Below, piece after piece: positions 1 through 7,494 of a stretch of 64,000 nucleotides of DNA. A program made the translations under genes and the position numbers. The notes beneath the pieces were generated by a model. It was not told where the DNA came from, made no database searches, and saw nothing but the letters and a program-made list of their open reading frames with translations. The stretch spans positions 25,766 to 89,765 of the forward strand of contig JAUMVK010000012.1 of the NCBI GenBank assembly GCA_030530205.1. Direction: 5' to 3'. Numbering within the stretch: the first letter of the stretch is position 1; every line of letters begins with the position of its first letter. The stretch is from RGIG3701 sp030530205. GTDB lineage: Bacteria > Planctomycetota > Planctomycetia > Pirellulales > Thermoguttaceae.

Positions 1-105
1 AGGGGAGGCTTAAATGGGGACTGACTCTCAAAGCAAATGATTTTTCATTTTATCCGATTTGGAGACGAAATAAAAGGGGGAGGGGGAAAGAATCCAAGAA
101 TGAAA

Positions 106-133
106 AGAAAAAGGACGAGCGATCCGCCCGTCC
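106..133 (-). terminator. Intrinsic terminator of the sugar transferase gene
   Basis: On the minus strand a 9-base stem (GGACGGGCG / CGCTCGTCC, one G-T pair, loop GAT) is followed by TTTTTC. It begins about 35 bases past the transferase stop codon. This is the classic form of a Rho-independent terminator. Confidence 0.6.
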
Positions 134-166
134 TGTGATTTGATGTTTCGCGAAAAACGTAAAATC

Positions 167-1003
167 TTACGCTTCCTCTTTCGCTTCGCCCTTTTCTTTG
201 TCCGTGTAGGTCTGGAACATCGACTGGTCTTCTACGTGGCGGTACATGTAATCCGGAACGTGAACCTCGCGGTAAATGCCGGTGACTTTCTTGCAAAATT
301 CGCCCGGAAGGAGAAGCAGACGCAGGAACGTCGTGACAAAAATCTGAACGTCCATTTTAAACGACCCGGTTTTGATGTACTCCAGGTCGAGCGTCACCTT
401 GCGGCGGACGCTTTCCAGGTCGGAGTCCGGCGGAAGGTTGATCTGCGCCAAACCGGTCACTCCCGGCGGGATCAGCGAGCGATTGTCGTAGCCCGGGATC
501 GCCTTGGAAAGGTGGCACGTGAATTCCGGACGTTCCGGACGCGGGCCGATGAGGAGCATATCACCCTTCAAAACGTTGAAAATCTGCGGAAGCTCATCAA
601 GATGCGAGGCGCGGAGGAGCTTGCCCAGTTTCGTGATTCGAGGGTCGTTGACGCTCGTCCAGACCGGACCGGTTTTCTTCTCGGCGTCGGGGATCATCGA
701 ACGAAATTTCATCAGGGTGAAAATCTTCCCGTTCTTCCCCACACGGCGCTGCTTGTACAAAATCGGTCCATCCGAGGTCAGGAAAAGCAAAATCGAGACC
801 GCGAACATGATCGGCAAACCGGGAATCAATAAAATCAAAGCCACAAAACGGTCAAACCAGAACCGCCAGACGAAGTATGCTGAAGGCTCGATCACCTCGA
901 CTTCCACGGGCATTTCGTCTGTGGAAAGGATCGTTTCTTCACGAAAATCTTCAGTAATCGAAGAAACGGAACTGGTTTTTATATTTGTCAAAGCTGTGGA
1001 CAT
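167..1003 (-). CDS. Polyprenyl-phosphate sugar-1-phosphate transferase (bacterial sugar transferase family)
   Basis: Initiating glycosyl-phosphate transferase of 278 residues that would load the first sugar of an exopolysaccharide, O-antigen or glycan onto a lipid carrier at the inner membrane. Residues about 48-78 form one hydrophobic (probably re-entrant) helix. It is followed by family motifs: RVGKNGKIFTLMKFRSM, the catalytic Asp-Glu pair in DELPQIFNVLKGDM, GPRPERPEF and PGVTGLAQI. The length fits the short PglC/WbaP-C type; the multi-spanning N-terminal domain of long WbaP proteins is absent, replaced by about 45 polar residues. The ATG has no obvious Shine-Dalgarno sequence. No other glycan-assembly genes are visible, so the acceptor pathway is unknown. 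The 174 bases upstream are AT-rich with no other feature I can support. Confidence 0.9.
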   Translation of the reverse strand: MSTALTNIKTSSVSSITEDFREETILSTDEMPVEVEVIEPSAYFVWRFWFDRFVALILLIPGLPIMFAVSILLFLTSDGPILYKQRRVGKNGKIFTLMKFRSMIPDAEKKTGPVWTSVNDPRITKLGKLLRASHLDELPQIFNVLKGDMLLIGPRPERPEFTCHLSKAIPGYDNRSLIPPGVTGLAQINLPPDSDLESVRRKVTLDLEYIKTGSFKMDVQIFVTTFLRLLLLPGEFCKKVTGIYREVHVPDYMYRHVEDQSMFQTYTDKEKGEAKEEA

Positions 1004-1177
1004 AATACTATTTTTGACGGAAAAGCAAATTAATCCCTTTAAAGCAAACGTATGTTTTTATACATTATACGCTGATTTTAAAATAATTCGGCTTAATTTT
1101 GCCGAAAAAAGGAAATATTTTATAAAATAGTAAAAAATTTTTTAAAAAACCAGTTTTTGAGACAGAAAATTCTTTTC

Positions 1178-1618
1178 TCAACCGTTACAGACTTCCCCAA
1201 TTCCCCTTTTTGTTCGAATATCATCCCCTTCCCGAGGGCCAAGAACTGCCTCGGCGTACTCTGCGATTTGCTCAGGCGTTTCGAAATAACGGTCGTAAAC
1301 CCAATGATCCTCATATTCGCATCGGGCCGTCGTGTATTCGCGGCAAATGTTCGGGCGGTTTTCATAATCGGTACAGCGATTATTCTCGTCCAGTTTCCGG
1401 CATTTCGTCTGAACCAGCAGGAACCAGTGCTCGTCTTCGGTAAAAAGAGTGGCATATTCGTGCAGGACGAACCAGCGCAGGCGGTCGAAGTCTTCCCAAT
1501 CGATCGGTTCGTCGATTTCCATTGCGAAGTACCGGCAGCACTTTCCGGAACAGTACTCGCACAGTGTATCCAGGTCTTTCACGTCCTCACGACGAGGTTT
1601 CTTTTTTTGAGCAGCCAT
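1178..1618 (-). CDS. YkgJ-family cysteine-cluster protein
   Basis: Protein of 146 residues with the cysteine layout of the YkgJ/UPF0153 putative zinc- or iron-chelating family: CEYCSGKCCRYF near residue 20, then CRKLDENNRCTDY, a Cys in RPNICREYTTARC, and a Trp/Tyr-rich tail. The family is thought to bind a metal or Fe-S cluster, but its reaction is not established. Its ATG shares one base with the stop codon of the upstream thioesterase gene (TAATG arrangement), so the two are almost certainly translated from one message. The N-terminus is Lys/Arg-rich (AAQKKKPRRED), without a signal peptide, so the protein should be cytoplasmic. Confidence 0.82.
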   Translation of the reverse strand: MAAQKKKPRREDVKDLDTLCEYCSGKCCRYFAMEIDEPIDWEDFDRLRWFVLHEYATLFTEDEHWFLLVQTKCRKLDENNRCTDYENRPNICREYTTARCEYEDHWVYDRYFETPEQIAEYAEAVLGPREGDDIRTKRGIGEVCNG

Positions 1619-2022
1619 TAACGTGCCTCTTTCCCAAGAATTCCTTCTTCGATTTCATTTGGAATCGGAATGACCGAACCTTCACTATTAATTAATGCCA
1701 GCGTAATGTTTGCCTCGGTCAGCAGTTCACCGTTTCGGCGGATTTCGTAATGGTGAACCATTTTCGCTTTCGAGACTTTTTCCACGTGAACAGAAACCTG
1801 CAGCACGTCATCATAAAAGGCCGGTTTGATGTAATGACAATCCAGCCGGACCACGACGAAAAAAATACCGCTCTTTTCCAGCGCGTTGAAATCCCCGCCA
1901 TTTGCCCTGAACAATTCTACACGGGCCATCTCGAAATAAACCAGGTACCGGGAATGATGCACGACCCGCATGGGGTCACATTCCGTATAACGAACCCGAA
2001 CGTCTATCGTAAAATCTTTCAT
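1618..2022 (-). CDS. Acyl-CoA thioesterase, hotdog fold (YbgC/4HBT family)
   Basis: A 134-residue single-domain hotdog thioesterase. The diagnostic start YTECDPMRVVHHSRYLVYFE matches the YbgC/4-hydroxybenzoyl-CoA thioesterase pattern (Y-x-D/E-x-D-x-x-x-V-x-H-x-x-Y-x-x-Y-F-E), with the catalytic acidic residue in CDP. The family hydrolyses short acyl-CoA or acyl-ACP thioesters in the cytoplasm; in proteobacteria a relative sits in the tol-pal operon, but no tol genes are here. It is first of a two-gene unit with the YkgJ protein, overlapping by one base. A GGAAAA stretch just before the ATG may serve as a weak ribosome site. The substrate cannot be read from sequence. Confidence 0.88.
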   Translation of the reverse strand: MKDFTIDVRVRYTECDPMRVVHHSRYLVYFEMARVELFRANGGDFNALEKSGIFFVVVRLDCHYIKPAFYDDVLQVSVHVEKVSKAKMVHHYEIRRNGELLTEANITLALINSEGSVIPIPNEIEEGILGKEAR

Positions 2023-2052
2023 TTTTCCAATTATGAACGAGGAACCTGAAAT

Positions 2053-2208
2053 GAGTTAGGAGTGAGGAGTGAGGAGTGAGGAGTTGCGCTGGCGCGTAAT
2101 GTTGGTTTCAGAAAGATTTCAACCTTGAAAAGACGCGTAATTCCGGCCTTCGGCCTCCATTACCGCCTTCCATTTTCACTCCTCACTCCTCACTCCTAAC
2201 TCCTGACT
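2053..2208. repeat. Heptamer-armed intergenic element H1 (GAGTTAG/GAGTGAG arms, GGCC-TTC-GGCC core)
   Basis: Left arm 2053-2086 is a tandem run of GAGTTAG and GAGTGAG units. Right arm 2177-2208 is its reverse complement (CACTCCT, CACTCCT, AACTCCT, GACT). Between them lies a core beginning GCGCTGGCGCGTAATG and ending CGCGTAATTCCGGCC-TTC-GGCCTCCATTACCGCC, which can fold by itself. The right arm runs into the 3' end of the DOMON-like gene and supplies its last codons and TAG stop. Core relatives lie at 6154, 56127 and 60986. Confidence 0.85.
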
Positions 2209-2870
2209 AAGTGAAGCGTGTACCACATGGAAGGGTCTTCCATGAACGGGAACGGGGAACCGACCGTGAGAGTTTTCACGGGAAAATCCCGGTCGAACAG
2301 CGCCCAGTTGATTCCCAAGTCCTGAAAATCCCCGGGGTCGAAACCGGTCAAAGCCGCCGTTGAGAGGTAAACGAAAAGCGAGTAGCAATTTCTCTGAACG
2401 GACGATTTCGCCTGAATGGAACCATTTGGTATTTCGTTGGGAAGCTGTTTCGCGCGGTTGATCGGAAGCGCAAAAACCGACGGTTCCGCACCGTCTGGCC
2501 CTTCACCGCACGGAAGGCAAATCAATCGGTGACAGTAGCGCGTGGCACGGTGAACATCGTGAACATTTCGGGTATCGAGCCACAGCTCCACACGATCGCT
2601 TTCATCGGGGCGGTTGAGATTACACCAGATTTCTTTGCTTTTCCCCGAAACAAAAAACTGAAACGCCACGCCGTTCTCGTTCCAGGCGCCGCGGACCCGG
2701 AAGGTCTTGGCGGTGTTGGCCAAATCACCGTCAGAAATTTCAAGAGAATCAAAATCAGGAAACTCGTAATCTGCAGGAAGTTCATTGAGATTCTCAAGAT
2801 TATCCTTGTATTTACAGGCAATTTCCATACGAAAAAGAAATCTGCCGGGAATGGGGAATTTTTGCATCAT
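2196..2870 (-). CDS. DOMON/CBM9-like beta-sandwich protein, function unknown
   Basis: Protein of about 224 residues with the feel of the CBM9/DOMON beta-sandwich domains common in planctomycetes and Lentisphaerae: CKYKDNLENLNELPADYEF, then DRVELWLDTRNVHDVHRATRYCH and a closing WYTLHLV strand. Such domains usually bind sugars or haem, but no fused catalytic domain is seen. I chose the ATG pair at 2870/2867; an in-frame TTG 14 codons upstream is possible. No signal peptide is evident. The last codons (V-R-S-stop) come from the heptamer arm of the neighbouring repeat, so the original C-terminus may have been longer or different. Its upstream region carries three copies of a dyad. Confidence 0.6.
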   Translation of the reverse strand: MMQKFPIPGRFLFRMEIACKYKDNLENLNELPADYEFPDFDSLEISDGDLANTAKTFRVRGAWNENGVAFQFFVSGKSKEIWCNLNRPDESDRVELWLDTRNVHDVHRATRYCHRLICLPCGEGPDGAEPSVFALPINRAKQLPNEIPNGSIQAKSSVQRNCYSLFVYLSTAALTGFDPGDFQDLGINWALFDRDFPVKTLTVGSPFPFMEDPSMWYTLHLVRS

Positions 2871-3407
2871 GAAACCAAAAGGGGAAAAACAATGCTTCGG
2901 GAATACTTTCAATCCCTGAATTATACCTCAAATGTTGCGTTTCGTCAACAGGGAAAATAAAAAACATTCTGTTTGTAGGGATTGTACCGATTGTACAGGC
3001 GAATTTTACCTCTAAAAATGAAAATGTTGCTTTTTGTCAACATTAACTCCATCAAAGCCTTCAAATGTTTATAAAAATCAACATTTTCCTCTTGGGCATC
3101 GTTTCGGAATCGTGTCATTTTTTTGATTTTTAGCTGGGAAAGATGTAAAAAAGATAAAATTTAACGAATTTAACGAAAATGCGATAAAGAACAAAAGAGC
3201 TAAAAATAAGCAGAATGCAAAATCTCTTGTTTTTTCTTCCATCAAGAGAAGAATTTTTGGAGCAACCCGTCCAATTGACACAATTCGTGCAACACCATTA
3301 AAACGTTCAACCATTTCAACTCTGTGAGAGCGAAAAAACCGCAGATTGAAACCAAATATAAAATCAATAACCTGGCAAGAAACCAACATTTTGGAAAGGA
3401 TTGCAAA
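2871..3407. other. Divergent spacer between the DOMON-like and pilin-like genes
   Basis: About 540 bases without a convincing gene. The left part holds three AATGTTG-type dyads (own entry); the right part is AT-rich and should carry the promoter of the pilin-like gene, but I cannot pick -35/-10 boxes with confidence. Short open frames here lack recognisable protein features. Confidence 0.5.
2931..3085. promoter_or_regulatory. Three-copy operator-like dyad AATGTTG-N8-CAACATT
   Basis: Three 22-base dyads lie at 2931-2952, 3023-3044 and 3064-3085. The halves are AATGTTG, AATGTTG, AATGTTT on the left and CAACAGG, CAACATT, CAACATT on the right, each with an 8-base spacer. The constant spacing and half-site conservation suggest a binding site for a dimeric regulator controlling one or both divergent genes. 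The regulator is not identifiable here. Confidence 0.5.
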
Positions 3408-3830
3408 ATGACACAGAGCATGTACAGCAGGATTTGGCGCGAGGAAAATGGCGTCTTGACGTTTGAATGGATTCTTCTCATTACCGTCCTCGTAATTGGA
3501 ATCGTCGGTGGGATTAGCGCGGTTCGTGACGCCCTTATTGATGAATTGGGCGATGTTTCGGAAGGTGTGGTTTCCCTGGATCAATCTTACTGGGTCAACG
3601 TTCCCCTTCAGGCTTCCATTTACGACTCGATTACGTTTCCCGTTGAGGATTACATCAGTGGTTCTGCAAACGCTTACGTCGTGGGAGGCGTCTGGGTTTA
3701 CACTCCTTCGCACTTCCAGGATGTCGCCGGCGAAGTTACGCGCAGCCGTCCGGACGAAAATGGGGAAACGGATACGGGCCATCGTCTGACTCAGGAGGTA
3801 CACAAACAATCCTCTGTTGATGGTGAATAA
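3408..3830 (+). CDS. Flp/Tad-like pilin-type protein
   Basis: A 140-residue protein whose N-terminus (WREENGVLTFEWILLITVLV) has the class IVb/Flp prepilin signature: a charged leader ending in Gly, then mature Val with Glu at +5 and an aromatic residue at +6, followed by about 20 hydrophobic residues. Flp pilins read G-V-T-A-I-E-Y at the same place. The C-terminal part (residues 45-140) is longer than in true Flp pilins and ends in a polar tail. I start at 3408 because GGAAAGGA lies 7 bases upstream; an earlier in-frame ATG at 3324 has no such site. No Tad secretion ATPase or prepilin peptidase is nearby, so the assembly machinery must be elsewhere. A pseudopilin or membrane-anchor role is possible. 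Confidence 0.7.
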   Translation: MTQSMYSRIWREENGVLTFEWILLITVLVIGIVGGISAVRDALIDELGDVSEGVVSLDQSYWVNVPLQASIYDSITFPVEDYISGSANAYVVGGVWVYTPSHFQDVAGEVTRSRPDENGETDTGHRLTQEVHKQSSVDGE

Positions 3831-3837
3831 GGATTTT

Positions 3838-3873
3838 GGGGGCGGCGCGGAAAACGTCGTCCCCCCCTTTTTT
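3838..3873 (+). terminator. Intrinsic terminator after the pilin-like gene
   Basis: Starting 8 bases past the stop, GGGGGCGGCG pairs with CGTCGTCCCCC around a CGGAAAA loop and is followed by TTTTTT. This is a strong GC-rich stem with a U tract, separating the pilin-like gene from glgP. Confidence 0.8.
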
Positions 3874-3917
3874 CGTCAGGATTTCTTCTTTTTTTCTTTC
3901 AAACCTCTTTTAGTCTC

Positions 3918-3945
3918 TTGCTTTTTTCTGGAATTTGTGTAAAAT
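3918..3945 (+). promoter_or_regulatory. Sigma-70-like promoter of glgP
   Basis: TTGCTT at 3918 and TAAAAT at 3940 are separated by 16 bases, about 65 bases before the glgP start. The boxes are near consensus, but there is no experimental support. Confidence 0.45.
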
Positions 3946-4009
3946 AAAGCAAAATTGGATTATTCCTTATAATTATTTGCTGGACTTATCTTGAATTCAG
4001 GAGAAATAC

Positions 4010-6148
4010 ATGAGCACATTGGCTTCCAGTCAAAAATCCCTTTACGACAAGTGCTGGGAAATCGCCCAGAATCTTTGGTGGTGCTGGCATCATGATGTCG
4101 TGGCGATGTTCCGTGATTTGGCCCCAGAACGCTGGCGGGAGCTGGCACACAATCCCATCGCGCTTCTGCGGGAATTTACACCCGAAACTCTCGAACAGCG
4201 CGCGAACGAAATGGTGATGGAAAGCCGAATCAATTATGCTTATCGCCGTCTGAATCAGTATGTATCGACACGTCCCCAATGGGCCGCGGAAAATGTCGGT
4301 GTACTGGGTTCCAAACCGGTAGCGTATTTCTCCCTGGAATTTGGTATTCATGAGTCGGTTCCGATTTATTCCGGTGGTCTGGGTATTCTGGCTGGCGACC
4401 ACATAAAAAGCGCCAGCGGTTTAGGTGTTCCGCTTGTCGCAGTCGGTCTTTTTTACGATCAGGGTTACTTCAAGCAGCACCTCAATGCCGAAGGCTGGCA
4501 GGAAGAAGAATATTTGCGCACAAACATCGAAAACCTTCCCATGAAGCAGGTTTTCAAAGATGGCGAGCCGCTCATCGTGAAGATCGAAACGACTCAAGAG
4601 CCGATTTATGCCCGGGTCTGGCAGATGGAGGTTGGCCGTGTAACACTCTACCTTCTCGACTGCGATCTTCCGGAAAACAACGAGTCGGACCGTGGATTGA
4701 CCTCGCGTCTGTACGGCGGTGACAACCGGATGCGTATCCGTCAGGAAATGGTCGTCGGGATCGGCGGCGTTCGTGCCCTGCACGCTCTGGGGATCCACCC
4801 CGGCGTTTTTCATCTGAATGAGGGCCACTGCGCGTTCGCCACGCTCGAAGCAGTGCGTTACAGTATGGAAGAAGACGGTATCACGTTCGACGAAGCGGTC
4901 CGCCGGATCGCGCAGGCCACGTGCTTCACGACTCACACGCCGGTCCCCGCAGGACACGACCGATTCTCTCCAGAACTTGTAGGAGAGCATTTGGGACCTC
5001 TTCAGAACCAGCTGGGCATCGACTTCCACCAACTGATGGCCATGGGACGTGTGAACGTTTACGACCAGAATGAATCGTTCTGTATGACGGTCCTTGGTTT
5101 GAAACTTTCCCGTCACGCCAACGCTGTGAGCTGCCTGCACGGGATCGTTTCGCGCCGTATGTGGTCCAGCCTCTGGCCCGCCCGGCCGGAAAATGAGATC
5201 CCGATCGGCCATATCACGAACGGTGTGCACGTACAAAGCTGGATGGCGTGGCAGATGGAAAAACTCCTCGACCGGTACTTCGACCCGAACTGGATGGACT
5301 CGAGCTGGACCGCGGAACCGTGGAAAGACATTCAGAAGATCGATCCGGCCGAGCTTTGGGAAACGCACGTTTCGCTGAAGTCGCTGATGATGGAATTCGT
5401 GAGCCGCCGCGTGACCCGTCAGGCCGCACGCCGCGGGGAAACGGAAAGTGTTCAGATGGATCCGAATGCGCTGACGATCGGTTTCGCCCGTCGTTTTGCG
5501 ACCTACAAGCGCGCGACACTTCTGCTGCGTGATTGGGAACGGCTTCTTAAACTGATCGACGATCCAGAACGCCCGATCCAGTTTGTTTTCGCTGGAAAAG
5601 CCCACCCCGCAGACAAACCGGGCAAAGAGTTCATCCAGCGCATCGCGAACTTGCGCAAAGACCCGCATTTCAAGAATAAATTCGTCTTTGTAGAAGACTA
5701 CGACATTAACGTAGCCCGCCATCTGATTCAGGGCGTGGACGTTTGGCTCAACAACCCGCGCCGGCCACTGGAAGCCTCGGGAACCTCCGGCCAGAAGGCT
5801 CTTCTGAATGGCGTTTTGAATTGCTCAGTTCTGGACGGCTGGTGGGCGGAAGCCTACGATGGAACCAACGGTTTTGCGATTGGAACAGGCACCTCCCACT
5901 CGAACGATGAGATCATGGACGACCGGGACGCAAAATCATTAATGAGCGTTCTGGAAAACGAAGTGATCCCGCTTTACTACAATCGCGATGCGAACGGACT
6001 GCCGAACCTCTGGATCGAGCGGATGATGAACTCGCTGAGCACGATGGCGTGGCGCTTCAGCGCGCAGCGCATGGTCGCGGATTACGTCCGGTGCTCGTAC
6101 CTGCCGGCCTCCGGTGGAGTCACGTGCGACATGAACTTCCGCCAGTAA
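4010..6148 (+). CDS. glgP: Alpha-glucan phosphorylase (GT35, short TIGR02094 type)
   Basis: Phosphorolysis of storage alpha-1,4-glucan (glycogen or maltodextrin) to glucose-1-phosphate in the cytoplasm, with pyridoxal phosphate as cofactor. The 712-residue length and the start SLYDKCWEIAQNLWWCWHHD fit the short bacterial/archaeal phosphorylase group rather than the ~820-residue classic GlgP. Visible motifs include YFSLEFGIHESVPIYSGGLG, HLNEGHCAF, the TTHTPVPAGHDRF block and, near residue 595, EASGTSGQKALLNG, whose Lys should carry PLP. In relatives the residue before that Lys is usually Met; here it is Gln. An AGGAG site sits 8 bases before the ATG. It is a single-gene unit; no glycogen synthase or branching enzyme is in the window. 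It could share physiology with the polyphosphate genes downstream (storage polymers). Confidence 0.95.
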   Translation: MSTLASSQKSLYDKCWEIAQNLWWCWHHDVVAMFRDLAPERWRELAHNPIALLREFTPETLEQRANEMVMESRINYAYRRLNQYVSTRPQWAAENVGVLGSKPVAYFSLEFGIHESVPIYSGGLGILAGDHIKSASGLGVPLVAVGLFYDQGYFKQHLNAEGWQEEEYLRTNIENLPMKQVFKDGEPLIVKIETTQEPIYARVWQMEVGRVTLYLLDCDLPENNESDRGLTSRLYGGDNRMRIRQEMVVGIGGVRALHALGIHPGVFHLNEGHCAFATLEAVRYSMEEDGITFDEAVRRIAQATCFTTHTPVPAGHDRFSPELVGEHLGPLQNQLGIDFHQLMAMGRVNVYDQNESFCMTVLGLKLSRHANAVSCLHGIVSRRMWSSLWPARPENEIPIGHITNGVHVQSWMAWQMEKLLDRYFDPNWMDSSWTAEPWKDIQKIDPAELWETHVSLKSLMMEFVSRRVTRQAARRGETESVQMDPNALTIGFARRFATYKRATLLLRDWERLLKLIDDPERPIQFVFAGKAHPADKPGKEFIQRIANLRKDPHFKNKFVFVEDYDINVARHLIQGVDVWLNNPRRPLEASGTSGQKALLNGVLNCSVLDGWWAEAYDGTNGFAIGTGTSHSNDEIMDDRDAKSLMSVLENEVIPLYYNRDANGLPNLWIERMMNSLSTMAWRFSAQRMVADYVRCSYLPASGGVTCDMNFRQ

Positions 6149-6153
6149 ACGAG

Positions 6154-6250
6154 AGGCGGTAATGGAGCGCGGAGCGCGGAATTACGCGTTTTTCGTCCGT
6201 GACGAGTTTAACCAACGCGTAATTCCGGCCTTCGGCCTCCATTACCGCCT
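6154..6250. repeat. Core element H-core 2 (large hairpin, without heptamer arms)
   Basis: AGGCGGTAATGGAG...GGAATTACGCG at the left is the reverse complement of CGCGTAATTCC-GGCC-TTC-GGCC-TCCATTACCGCCT at the right, separated by about 25 bases. The right half matches the core of H1. It fills the gap between the convergent glgP and oppD-like genes and could act as a two-way terminator. The flanking heptamers seen in H1 are missing. Confidence 0.75.
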
Positions 6251-6256
6251 TTCAAA

Positions 6257-7267
6257 TCATTTTTTCGCGAAGTGGCAGCGGACCTCATGCCCCGGCGCGA
6301 TTTCCACAAGCACCGGTTCCTTTTCACGGCAGAGAGCCTGGCATTTCGGACAGCGTGGATGAAACTTGCACCCGGCCGGGAAGTTCAATGGGCTGGGGAC
6401 CATTCCCGGAATCGAGTAAAGCGCCTTTTTCCCCGTGCTTCCCGCCTCGTTTCCAAGTTCAGGACGCGACTCGAGCAGACCTAGCGTGTACGGATGCGAC
6501 GGGTTCGTAAAAATCGTTTTCACGTCGGTTTTTTCGACCACCTTTGAGGCGTACATCACGACCACTTCATCCGCCATTTCCGCGATGACTCCCAAGTCGT
6601 GCGTGATCATCATGATGGACATTCCGTAAGACTGCTTCAGTTCATTGAGCAGTTCGAGAATCTGCGCCTGGATCGTTACGTCAAGCGCGGTAGTTGGTTC
6701 ATCCGCGATGAGAAGTTCGGGGCTGCACGAAAGTGCCATCGCGATCATGGCCCGCTGACGCATCCCGCCGGAGAAATTGTGGGGAAAATCCTTCGCACGC
6801 AGTTCCGGCTCTGGAATCCGTACCTTTTTAAGCATTTCAATCGCCCGGGCGAGCGCGTCCTTTTTCGTAATTCCCGGCGTATGAAGCCGTACCGCTTCAG
6901 CGATTTGCTTCCCGATCCTGAAAACCGGGTTGAGGGACGACATCGGCTCCTGGAAAATCATCGCGAGATGGCCGCCGCGGTACTTTCGCATTTCAGCTTC
7001 CGGAAGTGTGAGAAGATTCACCGGCTCCTTCGCTTTCCGGTCGTGAAAGAGAATTTCACCTCCCACGACTTTCCCCGGTGGCAGAATCAAGCCCATAGCG
7101 GACATGGCAGTGACGGATTTCCCGCAGCCGCTTTCGCCGACCACCCCGACTGTCTTCCCGCGAGGAATCGTGAAGGAAACATCATCGACGGCTTGGGCGA
7201 CTCCTTCCTCGGTAAAAAAGGACGTTTTCAGGTGACGGATCTCCAGTAATGGTTCTGGTTCATTCAT
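6257..7267 (-). CDS. Oligopeptide/dipeptide-type ABC transporter ATP-binding protein (OppD/DppD-like)
   Basis: ATPase subunit of 336 residues for a peptide/opine/nickel-type importer, acting on the cytoplasmic face of the membrane. Walker A GESGCGKSV, Q-loop FQEPMSSLNPV, signature FSGGMRQRAMIAMAL, Walker B LLIADEPTTALD and the switch HDLGVIAEMADEV are all intact. The C-terminal oligopeptide-ABC domain with GCKFHPRCPKCQALC is present. I use the ATG at 7267; longer in-frame readings add about 50 residues derived from a repeat-containing leader. The permeases, the partner ATPase (OppF) and the binding protein are not adjacent, which is unusual for this family: they may be encoded elsewhere, or the system may have been rearranged. 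The substrate is unknown. Confidence 0.88.
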   Translation of the reverse strand: MNEPEPLLEIRHLKTSFFTEEGVAQAVDDVSFTIPRGKTVGVVGESGCGKSVTAMSAMGLILPPGKVVGGEILFHDRKAKEPVNLLTLPEAEMRKYRGGHLAMIFQEPMSSLNPVFRIGKQIAEAVRLHTPGITKKDALARAIEMLKKVRIPEPELRAKDFPHNFSGGMRQRAMIAMALSCSPELLIADEPTTALDVTIQAQILELLNELKQSYGMSIMMITHDLGVIAEMADEVVVMYASKVVEKTDVKTIFTNPSHPYTLGLLESRPELGNEAGSTGKKALYSIPGMVPSPLNFPAGCKFHPRCPKCQALCREKEPVLVEIAPGHEVRCHFAKK

Positions 7268-7334
7268 GGCGTGTTCATGGGTGAAAAAACGAAAAAGCCT
7301 CCTCCTACTCACTGAGGCGGCGTGTACTCTTTCC

Positions 7335-7401
7335 GGGGACGACGATTCCAGCATCGTTAAAAAACGTTTGCTTGTACGGGGACGATACTTCCAGCGTCGT
7401 T
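7335..7401. repeat. Two direct copies of a 24-base GGGGACGA...CCAGC-TCGTT motif
   Basis: GGGGACGACGATTCCAGC at 7335 and GGGGACGATACTTCCAGC at 7378 each continue into a TCGTT end and lie 43 bases apart in the leader of the OppD-like gene. Related sequence in opposite orientation (GACGACGCTGGAAGCATCG) occurs near 35060, and a shorter hairpin form at 18594. Confidence 0.5.
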
Positions 7402-7437
7402 CAGCAAAAGTCCCTGGTTTCACAAGGCAACGTAATT

Positions 7438-7466
7438 AGTATAACATAAAACCCGCTTCCCGTCAA
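7438..7466 (-). promoter_or_regulatory. Sigma-70-like promoter of the OppD-like gene
   Basis: On the minus strand TTGACG (7466-7461) and TATACT (7443-7438) are 17 bases apart, matching the housekeeping consensus. Transcription would run through the two GGGGACGA repeats before reaching the OppD-like ATG. Confidence 0.6.
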
Positions 7467-7494
7467 GGAGAGAAAATTAATAAAAGGAAAAATC

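Noticed and set aside
2053..2086. CRISPR-like array from tandem short repeats
   Set aside because: Units are 7 bases without spacers, and no cas genes are present.
4421..5722. A 433-codon open frame opposite glgP
   Set aside because: It lies entirely within the phosphorylase gene on the other strand, has no recognisable motif, and is explained by the codon bias of glgP.
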